NCBI GenBank assembly: GCA_900317055.1
Contig: ONFF01000020.1
Location: 62,001-126,000 of the forward strand
Direction: 5' to 3'
Source of the DNA: an uncultured Bacteroidales bacterium
GTDB lineage: Bacteria; Bacteroidota; Bacteroidia; Bacteroidales; F082
DNA length: 64,000 nucleotides
Part shown: positions 43,776 to 51,710 of the stretch, piece by piece
How positions within the stretch are numbered: position 1 is the stretch's first letter
Layout: each line of letters starts with the position of its first letter
Program-made: the position numbers and the translations under genes
The notes under the pieces: model-generated
The model's database searches: none
Seen by the model: the letters and a program-made list of their open reading frames with translations, nothing else
Told to the model about the DNA's origin: nothing

Positions 43776-43858
43776 ATAGTTGTGGGAACAAGCAACGGCA
43801 CCCAACCGGGAAGCCGTTGCCACACCCGACTAAAGTCGGGTATTAAAACTCAATTGAT

Positions 43859-44293
43859 ATGATTGATGTTGAGGCTCTAAAGGCTTATGCTTACGTTACA
43901 ATAGGTGCTATTCACGAAGTCCATAAAGAATTAGGGCCTGGACTGAATGAAAAAGTCTATCAAGAAGGACTTCAATTGGAGTTGTCGGAAAGAAATATCC
44001 CTTTTCAGAAAGAGTTGACGTTTCATCCCTTGTATCACGGAAAGGAAATGGAAGCTACTTATAGGCTTGATTTCTTGGTAAACGATGACATTATTATTGA
44101 GTTAAAGTCTGTTGAGAGTTTAACGAGTGAACATAAAGCCCAACTATTCAACTATATGAGACTAATGAAAGCTTCTGTAGGTATTTTAGTGAACTTTTAC
44201 CCAAGGTTTGCTGAAATCGAACGTTATTTCTTTGATTCAGAAAGCAATGAAGTATACGCCTCCGATGGTTTTCCCATCAGAAAATACAGTTAA
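43859..44293 (+). CDS. GxxExxY family protein
   Basis: The 144-residue protein carries the family motif GLNEKVY within HKELGPGLNEKVYQ, plus RLDFLVNDDIIIELKSVE, which looks like a PD-(D/E)xK nuclease core, though activity is not established. It is scattered irregularly among genomes. Here it is AT-rich and sits between inverted 28-nt arms and hairpins, like cargo. No promoter is visible close to the start. Confidence 0.9.
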   Translation: MIDVEALKAYAYVTIGAIHEVHKELGPGLNEKVYQEGLQLELSERNIPFQKELTFHPLYHGKEMEATYRLDFLVNDDIIIELKSVESLTSEHKAQLFNYMRLMKASVGILVNFYPRFAEIERYFFDSESNEVYASDGFPIRKYS

Positions 44294-44364
44294 AGTTCAA
44301 AGTGCATCCGAAGGATGCGTAGGAAAGCATGCCGGTTGGCTGCTTTCCTTGTTTAACAAAAAGA

Positions 44365-44392
44365 TGTTTTGTGAGTTTTGTAGGTTTTGTGA
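44365..44392. repeat. right terminal arm of the GxxExxY element
   Basis: TGTTTTGTG, AGTTTTGTA and GGTTTTGTG are three tandem nonamers, inverted relative to 43748-43775. Two hairpins precede it (GCATCCgaaGGATGC and GGAAAGC/GCTTTCC, 44304-44349). It ends 11 nt before the menA ATG. Confidence 0.8.
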
Positions 44393-44403
44393 AATAAAAA
44401 AGA

Positions 44404-45336
44404 ATGGCAAAGTTTAAGACATGGATAAAAGCAGCCCGTCCGAGGACGGTGCTGCTCTCTTTTTCAGGGGTGCTGTTGGGAGGTTTTTTGGCTTATAAAA
44501 CCGGCCCTTCGACCCTTCGAGAGGCCTCAGGGACCGCAGGCTCAGGGACCTTGCTTTGTGTGCTTTTTGCTGCCCTCACCGCCATTCTGCTCCAAATCCT
44601 TTCCAACCTCGCCAACGACTACGGCGACTTCAAGAAAGGCACCGACAGCGAGAAACGCGTTGGCCCTCAGCGCGAGATGCAGAGCGGCGCCATCACCGAA
44701 AAGGAGATGAAACGCGGCTTGGCTTTCACTGCAGGTTTATGCCTGATTTTTGGTGCTTTGTTAATCTTCGTCTTCGCTGGCTTGACATGGCAAGAACTGG
44801 CCGTTTTCGCGGCTTTGGGCATTGGTGCGGTATTGGCGGCCTTGCTTTATACCTTGGGCAAACGGCCATACGGCTATCGTGGCTTGGGCGATTTGTACTG
44901 CTTCCTCTTCTTCGGCTTGGCAGCCGTGGCAGGCACTTTTTATTTGGCCACCAAATCGCTTGATTTCAGTGTTTTGCTACCAGCCTCGGCCATGGGTTTC
45001 CTTTCCAATGCCGTGCTCAACATCAACAACATGCGCGATTATGAGAACGACAAAGCCTCGGGCAAAAACAGCCTTGTGGTGAAGTTGGGGTTAAAGAAGG
45101 CTTTCGTCTACTATTGCCTGCTCATCATTGGGGCTTTCGTCTGCCTCGCTGTTTATCTCGTTTTGCACCATGCCGCCTGGTATTCCTATCTGTTTGTGGT
45201 GCTGTTTCTTCTCTTTTTGAAGGACCTTATTGCCATCAAAAAGACAAACCCCGAGTTGCTTGACCCGTTTCTGGGGCGGCAAGTGAAGCATAGTTTCTTG
45301 CTTGTGGTAGTTTATGGAATCCTGATGTTAGTTTGA
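44404..45336 (+). CDS. menA: 1,4-dihydroxy-2-naphthoate polyprenyltransferase
   Basis: MenA prenylates DHNA in menaquinone synthesis at the inner membrane. The 310-residue UbiA-family protein has about eight helices and the metal-diphosphate motif NLANDYGDFKKGTD. The second aspartate motif is MRDYENDKASGKNS. Residues 34-49 (GPSTLREASGTAGSGT), in the loop after helix 1, are encoded by a palindromic repeat and look inserted in frame. The catalytic motifs are intact, so it is probably functional. Confidence 0.92.
   Translation: MAKFKTWIKAARPRTVLLSFSGVLLGGFLAYKTGPSTLREASGTAGSGTLLCVLFAALTAILLQILSNLANDYGDFKKGTDSEKRVGPQREMQSGAITEKEMKRGLAFTAGLCLIFGALLIFVFAGLTWQELAVFAALGIGAVLAALLYTLGKRPYGYRGLGDLYCFLFFGLAAVAGTFYLATKSLDFSVLLPASAMGFLSNAVLNINNMRDYENDKASGKNSLVVKLGLKKAFVYYCLLIIGAFVCLAVYLVLHHAAWYSYLFVVLFLLFLKDLIAIKKTNPELLDPFLGRQVKHSFLLVVVYGILMLV
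44503..44550. repeat. in-frame CTTCGA...CAGGGACC repeat inside menA
   Basis: GGCCCTTCGACCCTTCGAGA is followed by GGCCTCAGGGACC and GGCTCAGGGACC. It belongs with the inverted repeat at 19889-19938 and the copy at 54737-54813. Its 48 bp keep the reading frame. Confidence 0.75.
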
Positions 45337-45383
45337 TTAGGTATTTTTCACCTAATTAATGGGATATTATCCAAAATAGTTCT

Positions 45384-45391
45384 TATTTTTG
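45384..45391 (+). promoter_or_regulatory. -7 box for the 45439 gene
   Basis: TATTTTTG lies 47 nt before the ATG. Confidence 0.55.
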
Positions 45392-45438
45392 CATCGAAAA
45401 GAATAATCAAATCAACACAACATTCAATTTTTATCACT

Positions 45439-47793
45439 ATGAAGAAAACCTTACTTTTCGCATTCGCCTTGCTGTTTGCAACGGCAATGATGGCACAAAA
45501 CCGCGCTGTTTTGCTGCAAGAATCTTTTGACGGCTCAACCATGCCTGCTGGATGGTCCATCAACGGACAACCGAACAACTGGTCAGTGTCGGCCACTGCC
45601 AATGCAGGCGGCACTCCCAATGAAATGCACCTTACCTGGAGTCCCCAATTCAATGGCATGACGCGACTCGTCTCTCCTGCCATCGATTTGACCGGTATAA
45701 GCAGTGTCGTGTTCTCATTTAAGCATGCACTTGACAATTACTCGGGCAGTAACACCATCGGTGTGGCTACGTCATCTGATGGTGGTACCACTTGGAACCA
45801 AGGTTGGAGCCAAGGCTACAGCGCCAGCAATAGCTATTCTGTTTCACAGGAAATCAACACTCCCGATATGGGTCAAGCCAGTGTGCAGTTCTGCATCTTC
45901 TTCAACGGCAGCAGCTACAACATTAACGACTGGTTCTTCGACGACATCGTGATCTTCACGCTTGAAAATCTTGACCTCGGCGTTTCAGCTGCTACGCTTC
46001 CTAGCTTCATCAGTAGCGGCGAGACTTCTTTCGGCATGACGGTCTTTAGTTATGGTGTTACCACCGTAACCTCCGTTGAAGCCACCTACGAAGTGGAAGG
46101 CATGGAGCCTGTCACCGAGACCTTTACAGTCAATGTTGCCTCACTCGGCACCGCGACCTTGAACTTCACGACCCCGACTCTGTTGACTCCCGGAAGCTAC
46201 AATGTCAACTACAGCATCAACTTGGTCAATGGCCAAGCCGATGATGACCCAAGCAACAATATGCTCTCGAAAACCGTTAGCGTGGCCGTTAGCTCTGCCG
46301 AACGCAAGCCTATGATTGAACACTTCTCGTCATCGACCTGCGGTCCATGCGTGCAACCCAACACTCTGATGCACAACTTCTGCAACAACAACGATGGTCG
46401 TTACACCTACACCAAATACCAGATGAACTGGCCTCAGCCAGGGGATCCTTATTATACTGCAGAAGGCGGCGTGCGTCGTGACTACTATGGCGTGAATGCT
46501 GTTCCTATGGCTTTCCTTGATTCAGAGTCGTTGAACTTCAACAATGTGCAGAACCAATTCAACCAACATGCAGAAATCACAGCCTTTATGGATATCAAAG
46601 GCTCGTTCTCGGTTGAAGGCAACACCATTACGGTATTGGCCGACATTATGCCTTACATTGACGCCAATGCTCGTGTCTACGTCTCTGTGAACGAGAAGGA
46701 AACCCACGGCAATGTGGGAAGCAACGGCGAAACGGTGTTCCACCACATTTTCATGAAGATGTTGCCTAATGCGGAAGGCACAACGCTTGACTTCGTTTCT
46801 GGCGAACTTCAACATCTGGAATTCACGCAAGACATGTCGGGAACACACGTCGAGGAAATGAGCGACCTTGAAGTCTCCATCTGGGTGCAGGACTACAGCA
46901 CACAAGAGATCTTCAACAGCCGCTATGCCTACGAGTACACCGATATGCACCCTTATCCTGTTGAGAATTTGGCATTGACTGAAGCCGCTGCTCCTAGAGG
47001 TATGTTTGAGGCTACTTGGAATGCCCCTGCCAATGGCAATCCTATCGGATATGATGTTTATGTCAACAATGAATTGGTGGCCGAAAGCATCACTGAAACC
47101 GAGTATGCGTTTGAAGGCGATCCCGACATGTTCTATGTGGTTGGTGTGGTCGCTTTGTATCCCGAAGAAAAATCTTCTGTCAAAGTTGTGGCCGTTGTTA
47201 CGGAAAACCTGCAAGACATGGGATTGTATATTCCCGGCTCACCTTATGTTGAGTTGACCGTCGATGAACCTGAAGCCGATGTCTTTGTGACCAATGGCAA
47301 TTATGCCTCGCATAATCGTATTGAGATTACGGCCATCACCGAATCCAATCCTACGGACGAACAATATTTGATCATTGAACCTGCAACCGAGCTTCCTGTA
47401 GTTATTGAGGAAGGAGAAGAGTTCCACTTCAACATCAGCCCCAATGCGGCTGTTGGCAGAAGTGTGGCAGAAACTGCCGTTAAGGTTGAATCCAATGATG
47501 GAGAAGTAGTCTACTATGTGACCGTTGACGGTGAACTGTTGAGCATCTCCGAGATATCGTCGACAGCCAAGGTTTATCCTAACCCCGCCAACGACCAAGT
47601 GCGCATCGAATCGGCCAAAGGCATCGAGAGCGTGATGGTTTACAACATGATGGGTGTATTGGTGGAGACTATCCCTGCTAACAGCATGATGCTCAATGTG
47701 AACTTGAGCCAATACAGCGAAGGCACCTATTTCTTCAACATCCGCCAAAGCGACGGCACGGTCAGCAACCAACGCGTGGTCGTGAATCATTGA
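45439..47793 (+). CDS. large T9SS protein: choice-of-anchor J, thioredoxin-like and FN3 domains
   Basis: The 784-residue protein has a signal peptide (ends MMAQ) and a choice-of-anchor J module (about 22-175). Next come a CARDB-like beta domain (to about 285) and an Omp28-like thioredoxin-fold region with a CGPC motif (HFSSSTCGPCVQPN, near 295-305). FN3-like strands (YDVYVNNELVAES) and a Por sorting domain (YPNPANDQVRIES, ending VSNQRVVV) complete it. An adhesive or surface redox role is inference. Confidence 0.82.
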   Translation: MKKTLLFAFALLFATAMMAQNRAVLLQESFDGSTMPAGWSINGQPNNWSVSATANAGGTPNEMHLTWSPQFNGMTRLVSPAIDLTGISSVVFSFKHALDNYSGSNTIGVATSSDGGTTWNQGWSQGYSASNSYSVSQEINTPDMGQASVQFCIFFNGSSYNINDWFFDDIVIFTLENLDLGVSAATLPSFISSGETSFGMTVFSYGVTTVTSVEATYEVEGMEPVTETFTVNVASLGTATLNFTTPTLLTPGSYNVNYSINLVNGQADDDPSNNMLSKTVSVAVSSAERKPMIEHFSSSTCGPCVQPNTLMHNFCNNNDGRYTYTKYQMNWPQPGDPYYTAEGGVRRDYYGVNAVPMAFLDSESLNFNNVQNQFNQHAEITAFMDIKGSFSVEGNTITVLADIMPYIDANARVYVSVNEKETHGNVGSNGETVFHHIFMKMLPNAEGTTLDFVSGELQHLEFTQDMSGTHVEEMSDLEVSIWVQDYSTQEIFNSRYAYEYTDMHPYPVENLALTEAAAPRGMFEATWNAPANGNPIGYDVYVNNELVAESITETEYAFEGDPDMFYVVGVVALYPEEKSSVKVVAVVTENLQDMGLYIPGSPYVELTVDEPEADVFVTNGNYASHNRIEITAITESNPTDEQYLIIEPATELPVVIEEGEEFHFNISPNAAVGRSVAETAVKVESNDGEVVYYVTVDGELLSISEISSTAKVYPNPANDQVRIESAKGIESVMVYNMMGVLVETIPANSMMLNVNLSQYSEGTYFFNIRQSDGTVSNQRVVVNH

Positions 47794-47813
47794 TGATGTT
47801 GAAGTCATTCAAC

Positions 47814-47843
47814 AAAAAAGGGAACCCGCGGGTTCCCTTTTTT
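47814..47843. terminator. perfect 30-bp palindromic bidirectional terminator
   Basis: AAAAAAGGGAACCCG and CGGGTTCCCTTTTTT form a perfect palindrome between convergent genes, with A and T tracts at the two ends. Confidence 0.85.
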
Positions 47844-47866
47844 GGTTTGATGCACTTGGACTGTGA

Positions 47867-48865
47867 TTAGTCACCCAACGTGGCCACCATAACGGCCTTG
47901 ATGGTGTGCATGCGGTTCTCGGCCTCGTCGAAGACGATGCTGTTCTCGCTTTCGAATACGTCCTCGGTGACCTCGATGCCGTTCAAGCCGAACTTCTCAT
48001 AAACGTCGCGGCCGGCCTTGGTCTCCAGATTGTGATACGAAGGAAGGCAGTGCATAAACTTGCACTTGGGGTTGCCTGTCTTTTTCATCAGGTCTGCATT
48101 GACCTGATACGGCATCAGCATATCGATGCGCTCTTTCCACACGTTGTCGGGTTCGCCCATCGATACCCAGATGTCAGTGTAGATGAAGTCAAGACCCTTC
48201 ACGCCCTTCTCCACATCGTCGGTAACGGTAAGCTTGGCACCGGTTTCCTTGGCGATTTCCTGGCACTTCTTGACCAGATCTTTGGCCGGCTGCAGTTTCT
48301 TGGGGGCGATAATGCGGATGTCCATACCCATCTTCACACCACCGACCATCAAGCTGTTGCCCATATTGTAACGGGCATCGCCGATATAAGCGAACTTCAC
48401 CTGGTTGAGGGGCTTGTCGGTATGCTCCTGAATGGTGAGGAAGTCAGCAAGAATCTGAGTGGGGTGAGCTTCGGCGGTAAGACCGTTCCATACGGGAACA
48501 CCGGCATATTTGGCCAGTTCCTCGACAGTGGCCTGGTCGAAGCCACGGTACTCGATGCCGTCGAACATACGACCCAGCACGCGGGCGGTGTCAGCCATCG
48601 ATTCCTTGATGCCGATCTGTGAGCCAGTAGGGCCGAGATAGGTGACATGAGCACCTTGGTCCTTGGCGCCAACCTCGAAGGCGCAGCGGGTGCGGGTCGA
48701 GGTCTTTTCAAAGATGAGGGCAATGTTCTTGCCCGTCAGTTTGGGTTGTTCGGTGCCTGCATACTTGGCGGCCTTGAGGTCGGCAGCAAGTTTCAGTAAG
48801 AACTTAATCTCTTCCGGAGTGAAGTCCAACAACTTCAGGAAGTTTCTGTTTCTGAGGTTAAACAT
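47867..48865 (-). CDS. argF: ornithine carbamoyltransferase
   Basis: OTCase makes citrulline from ornithine and carbamoyl phosphate, or the reverse in arginine catabolism. The 332-residue product has the carbamoyl-phosphate motif [23 protein letters not shown], the ornithine-binding DIWVSMG segment and HCLP. It matches the classical enzyme. Bacteroides instead uses an N-succinylornithine transcarbamylase for synthesis, so this copy may be catabolic. Its roughly 165-nt leader contains a GCCAGNN element. Confidence 0.93.
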   Translation of the reverse strand: MFNLRNRNFLKLLDFTPEEIKFLLKLAADLKAAKYAGTEQPKLTGKNIALIFEKTSTRTRCAFEVGAKDQGAHVTYLGPTGSQIGIKESMADTARVLGRMFDGIEYRGFDQATVEELAKYAGVPVWNGLTAEAHPTQILADFLTIQEHTDKPLNQVKFAYIGDARYNMGNSLMVGGVKMGMDIRIIAPKKLQPAKDLVKKCQEIAKETGAKLTVTDDVEKGVKGLDFIYTDIWVSMGEPDNVWKERIDMLMPYQVNADLMKKTGNPKCKFMHCLPSYHNLETKAGRDVYEKFGLNGIEVTEDVFESENSIVFDEAENRMHTIKAVMVATLGD

Positions 48866-48920
48866 GTTGTCTTTAATTTAAGATTTGATATTTAAAGATT
48901 TAAGATTCAAGAATTTGCAG

Positions 48921-49017
48921 CTGGCTTCTGGCTCTTGGCTTCTGGCAGCTTGTTGACAAAATGTAAACTTTCCTTTATCATAGAGCTGCCAGTAGCCAGA
49001 AGCTAATGGCCAGTAGC
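48921..49017. repeat. GCCAGNN inverted-heptad element in the argF leader
   Basis: The left arm is CTGGCTT, CTGGCTC, TTGGCTT, CTGGCAG (48921-48948). The right arm is CTGCCAG, TAGCCAG, AAGCTAA, TGGCCAG (from 48985). The spacer is about 33 nt. Between the left arm and the argF ATG is a tract of AATCTTA-type heptads on the minus strand. Confidence 0.8.
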
Positions 49018-49029
49018 CTAAAATCGCTG

Positions 49030-49037
49030 CAAAATTA
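49030..49037 (-). promoter_or_regulatory. -7 box for argF
   Basis: On the minus strand this reads TAATTTTG, about 165 nt before the argF start and upstream of the repeat element. Confidence 0.5.
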
Positions 49038-49073
49038 GTCTTTTTTCCTTTACCTTTCAATTAATTAAACAAC

Positions 49074-49081
49074 TATCTTTG
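49074..49081 (+). promoter_or_regulatory. -7 box next to the DUF3109 start
   Basis: TATCTTTG is followed by CGCC and then ATG 49086, predicting a leaderless or nearly leaderless mRNA. Confidence 0.6.
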
Positions 49082-49085
49082 CGCC

Positions 49086-49646
49086 ATGATTATCCTCGAC
49101 AATGTAGTCGTCACTGACGAATTCCTGAACGCCCAGTTCTGTTGCTGCCTTCCGCGTTGCAAAGGCTGGTGCTGTGTGGCTGGCGATGCTGGCGCACCTC
49201 TCGAAGCCTCTGAAATAGAGCAGATTGAAGACAACCTTGAAGCCATCAAGCCGTATATGCGTCCTGAAGGTATCAAAGTCATCGAAGAAAACGATGTCTA
49301 TGATTATGATGAAACAGGTGAGCTCGTCACACCCTTGGTGAATGGCGAGGAATGTGCTTTCGTCTATTTCCACGAGAACGGCACGGCACTCTGCGCCATC
49401 GAAAAGGCCTACTTGGAAGGCAAATGCGACTTTTGGAAACCCATCTCATGCCATCTTTATCCCATTCGCTTAGTCGAGAAAGACGGCTTTACGCACATCC
49501 TCTACCACGAATGGAGCGTCTGTGTACCTGCTAAGCGCAAAGGCGAGCACGAGGGCATTCCGCTGTGGAAGTTCCTCAAAGCCCCGATGGTGCGGAAGTT
49601 TGGGGAGGATTGGTATAGTAGACTTGAAAGAATGATGCAGAAATAG
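49086..49646 (+). CDS. DUF3109 family cysteine-rich protein
   Basis: The 186-residue cytoplasmic protein has an N-terminal cysteine cluster (FCCCLPRCKGWCCVAGDAGAP), then ECAFVYFHENGTALCAIEKA and KPISCHLYPIR. This is the DUF3109 arrangement, related to the zinc/iron-chelating YkgJ type. The cysteines probably bind a metal or Fe-S cluster. The function is unknown. Confidence 0.88.
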   Translation: MIILDNVVVTDEFLNAQFCCCLPRCKGWCCVAGDAGAPLEASEIEQIEDNLEAIKPYMRPEGIKVIEENDVYDYDETGELVTPLVNGEECAFVYFHENGTALCAIEKAYLEGKCDFWKPISCHLYPIRLVEKDGFTHILYHEWSVCVPAKRKGEHEGIPLWKFLKAPMVRKFGEDWYSRLERMMQK

Positions 49647-49733
49647 TTAGACACGCTTTGCGTCATTGACTCCATCGAAATGCTTTGCATTAACTTCGTT
49701 GAATCTGCGATTTCAGCGTAGCTAATCTTCGAT

Positions 49734-49826
49734 TTGCGAGGAGGAACGACGAAGCAATCTAGACATGAAGCAACACTTCTGGATTGCTTCTTCCGTTTTC
49801 ACGGAATGAGGCCTCGCCATGACGGG
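49734..49826. repeat. inverted element with GCGAGGA.../...GATTGCTTC arms, copy 2
   Basis: TTGCGAGGAGGAACGACGAA, GCAATCTAGA and TCTGGATTGCTTC then CCTCGCCATGACG form inverted arms like those at 24827-24915. It lies between convergent genes, where it may act as a terminator. Confidence 0.75.
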
Positions 49827-49839
49827 TACCACACCAAAA

Positions 49840-51705
49840 CTAGAACTGGAAATAAATAAACGCCTGTAAGTCAGCGGTGATGAACTGGTAGATGACGAAC
49901 ACGATGGCGGCACACACCACAATCATCAGCAGGATGGGCATCTTGGCAAACCAAATGCGGTAGCGACGCTTGAAGTTCTCAGGCAGCCAATGGATGACCA
50001 TACCGATCAAAATGAGGGAGAACACCACGCGATAGTGGACAATGATGTTAGGTACGATGCTCCAGTCCCAACGGCTGCCCATCTGGTTGACCATGTTCTT
50101 GGCCGTGCTCCAAGCGGTTTCATTGGCCACGGCAGGGTCGAGGTTGGAGCCGCTGCGGAAGAAGAGTCGGGTGAAGGTGATGAAGGTGAAGGTCTGGAAG
50201 ACCGCCCAAGCATCTTGCAACCACTGCAAGGGCTTCTTGAAGCCAAAGAGGTTGTAAAGCATCCGTAACACATTGCCGCCCAGCACAATCATACACCATA
50301 CGAATAGCAGCGTGAACACGGGCTGTGGCACATAGACGCACAGCACGCGCAGCAGGAAGGTGACCGCCATAATAAATAAGGTGCGGCCGTAGATGCTCCA
50401 GTCTTTCCAGAAATGGTAGAAGATCATGCCGATGCCGTTCAGTCCGCCCCAAATCACGAAGTTCCATGAGGCACCGTGCCACAGACCGCCGAGCAACATG
50501 GTGTCCATGCGGTTGATTTCGGTGGTGATGGTCTTGCGTTTTTCAGGCTTGAAGATGGCCACCAGGGTGAGAATGACTGCCAATACGCCCACGCCAAGGC
50601 CAATCCACCAACTGCCCGACAGGAATACGGCAATGGCGGCCAGCATAATGATGATGCAGAAGGTGCCGAAGGTAGCGTTGCGGTTGCCACCCAAGGGGAT
50701 GTAAAGGTAGTCCTTCAGCCAACGCGAAAGCGACATGTGCCAACGGTTCCAAAACTCACCGGGGTCTTTGGCTTTGTAGGGCGAGTTGAAGTTCTTGGGC
50801 AGGTAGAAGCCCATCAGCATGGCCACGCCGATGGCGATGTCGGTGTAGCCCGAGAAGTCGGCGTAGACTTGTAGCGAATATCCGAACAGGGCCATCAGGT
50901 TCTCGAAGCCGGTGTAGAGTAGGGGTCGGTCAAACACGCGGTCGATGAAGTTGACGGCGATGTAGTCGCTCAGCACGATTTTCTTCACCAAACCGTTCAT
51001 GATCCAGAACACGGCGATGCCGAACTGGCGGCGGCTGAGGAAGTATTTCTTGTGCAGTTGCGGGATGAATTCGTTGGCCCTCACGATGGGACCTGCCACC
51101 AACTGCGGGAAGAAGCTGACATAGAAACCGAAGTCGAAGATGTTGCGGACAGGCTCGATGCGCTTGCGGTACACATCCATGATGTAGCTGATGGCCTGGA
51201 AGGTATAGAATGAGATACCCACTGGAAGCACGATGACATCGACGCTAAATCGGGTGTCGCCCGTGATTTGGTTTCCTGCCCATGAGAAAATATCGAACAC
51301 GCGAAACTCCAAACCCGTCAGGTTGTTGACGACATCGGTGAGGAAATAGGCGTATTTGAAATAGCAGAGGATGGACAGGTTGACAATAACGCTAAGCCCC
51401 AAAATGACATTGCGGCTTCCGTTTTTCTTCCTCGTATTGAGCCATTTGGCCGCGAAGAAGTTATATAAGGTGATGAAAATCAGGATTAAAACAAAGAGTC
51501 CGCTGGTCTTGAAGTAGAAGAACAAGCTGACGAAAAATAGGAAGATATTGCGCAACAGGCACTTGTTCTTGATCAAGCAGAACACGGCGAACACCAAAGC
51601 GAAAAACGCCCAGAAATAGAACTGGGTGAACAGCAAGGGGTGTGCCTTGTCGAACGAGAACAGGTTTTTCAGGAAATCCAATGCTATGTCGGCGAAACTT
51701 ATCAT
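49840..51705 (-). CDS. MBOAT family O-acyltransferase (AlgI/DltB-like)
   Basis: The 621-residue inner-membrane protein has about eleven helices, PVGISFYTFQAISYIMDVY near 155-175 and the catalytic histidine in GLWHGASWNFVIWGG. AlgI-type proteins pass acyl groups across the membrane to a partner SGNH acetyltransferase that modifies a polysaccharide or peptidoglycan. Last gene of a tight four-gene operon with two SGNH proteins. The acceptor is unknown. Confidence 0.93.
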   Translation of the reverse strand: MISFADIALDFLKNLFSFDKAHPLLFTQFYFWAFFALVFAVFCLIKNKCLLRNIFLFFVSLFFYFKTSGLFVLILIFITLYNFFAAKWLNTRKKNGSRNVILGLSVIVNLSILCYFKYAYFLTDVVNNLTGLEFRVFDIFSWAGNQITGDTRFSVDVIVLPVGISFYTFQAISYIMDVYRKRIEPVRNIFDFGFYVSFFPQLVAGPIVRANEFIPQLHKKYFLSRRQFGIAVFWIMNGLVKKIVLSDYIAVNFIDRVFDRPLLYTGFENLMALFGYSLQVYADFSGYTDIAIGVAMLMGFYLPKNFNSPYKAKDPGEFWNRWHMSLSRWLKDYLYIPLGGNRNATFGTFCIIIMLAAIAVFLSGSWWIGLGVGVLAVILTLVAIFKPEKRKTITTEINRMDTMLLGGLWHGASWNFVIWGGLNGIGMIFYHFWKDWSIYGRTLFIMAVTFLLRVLCVYVPQPVFTLLFVWCMIVLGGNVLRMLYNLFGFKKPLQWLQDAWAVFQTFTFITFTRLFFRSGSNLDPAVANETAWSTAKNMVNQMGSRWDWSIVPNIIVHYRVVFSLILIGMVIHWLPENFKRRYRIWFAKMPILLMIVVCAAIVFVIYQFITADLQAFIYFQF

Positions 51706-51710
51706 TTCAA

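Noticed and set aside
43748-44392. Insertion sequence
   Set aside because: Inverted arms are present but there is no transposase, and I could not confirm a target-site duplication. Kept only as a gene-bearing repeat element.
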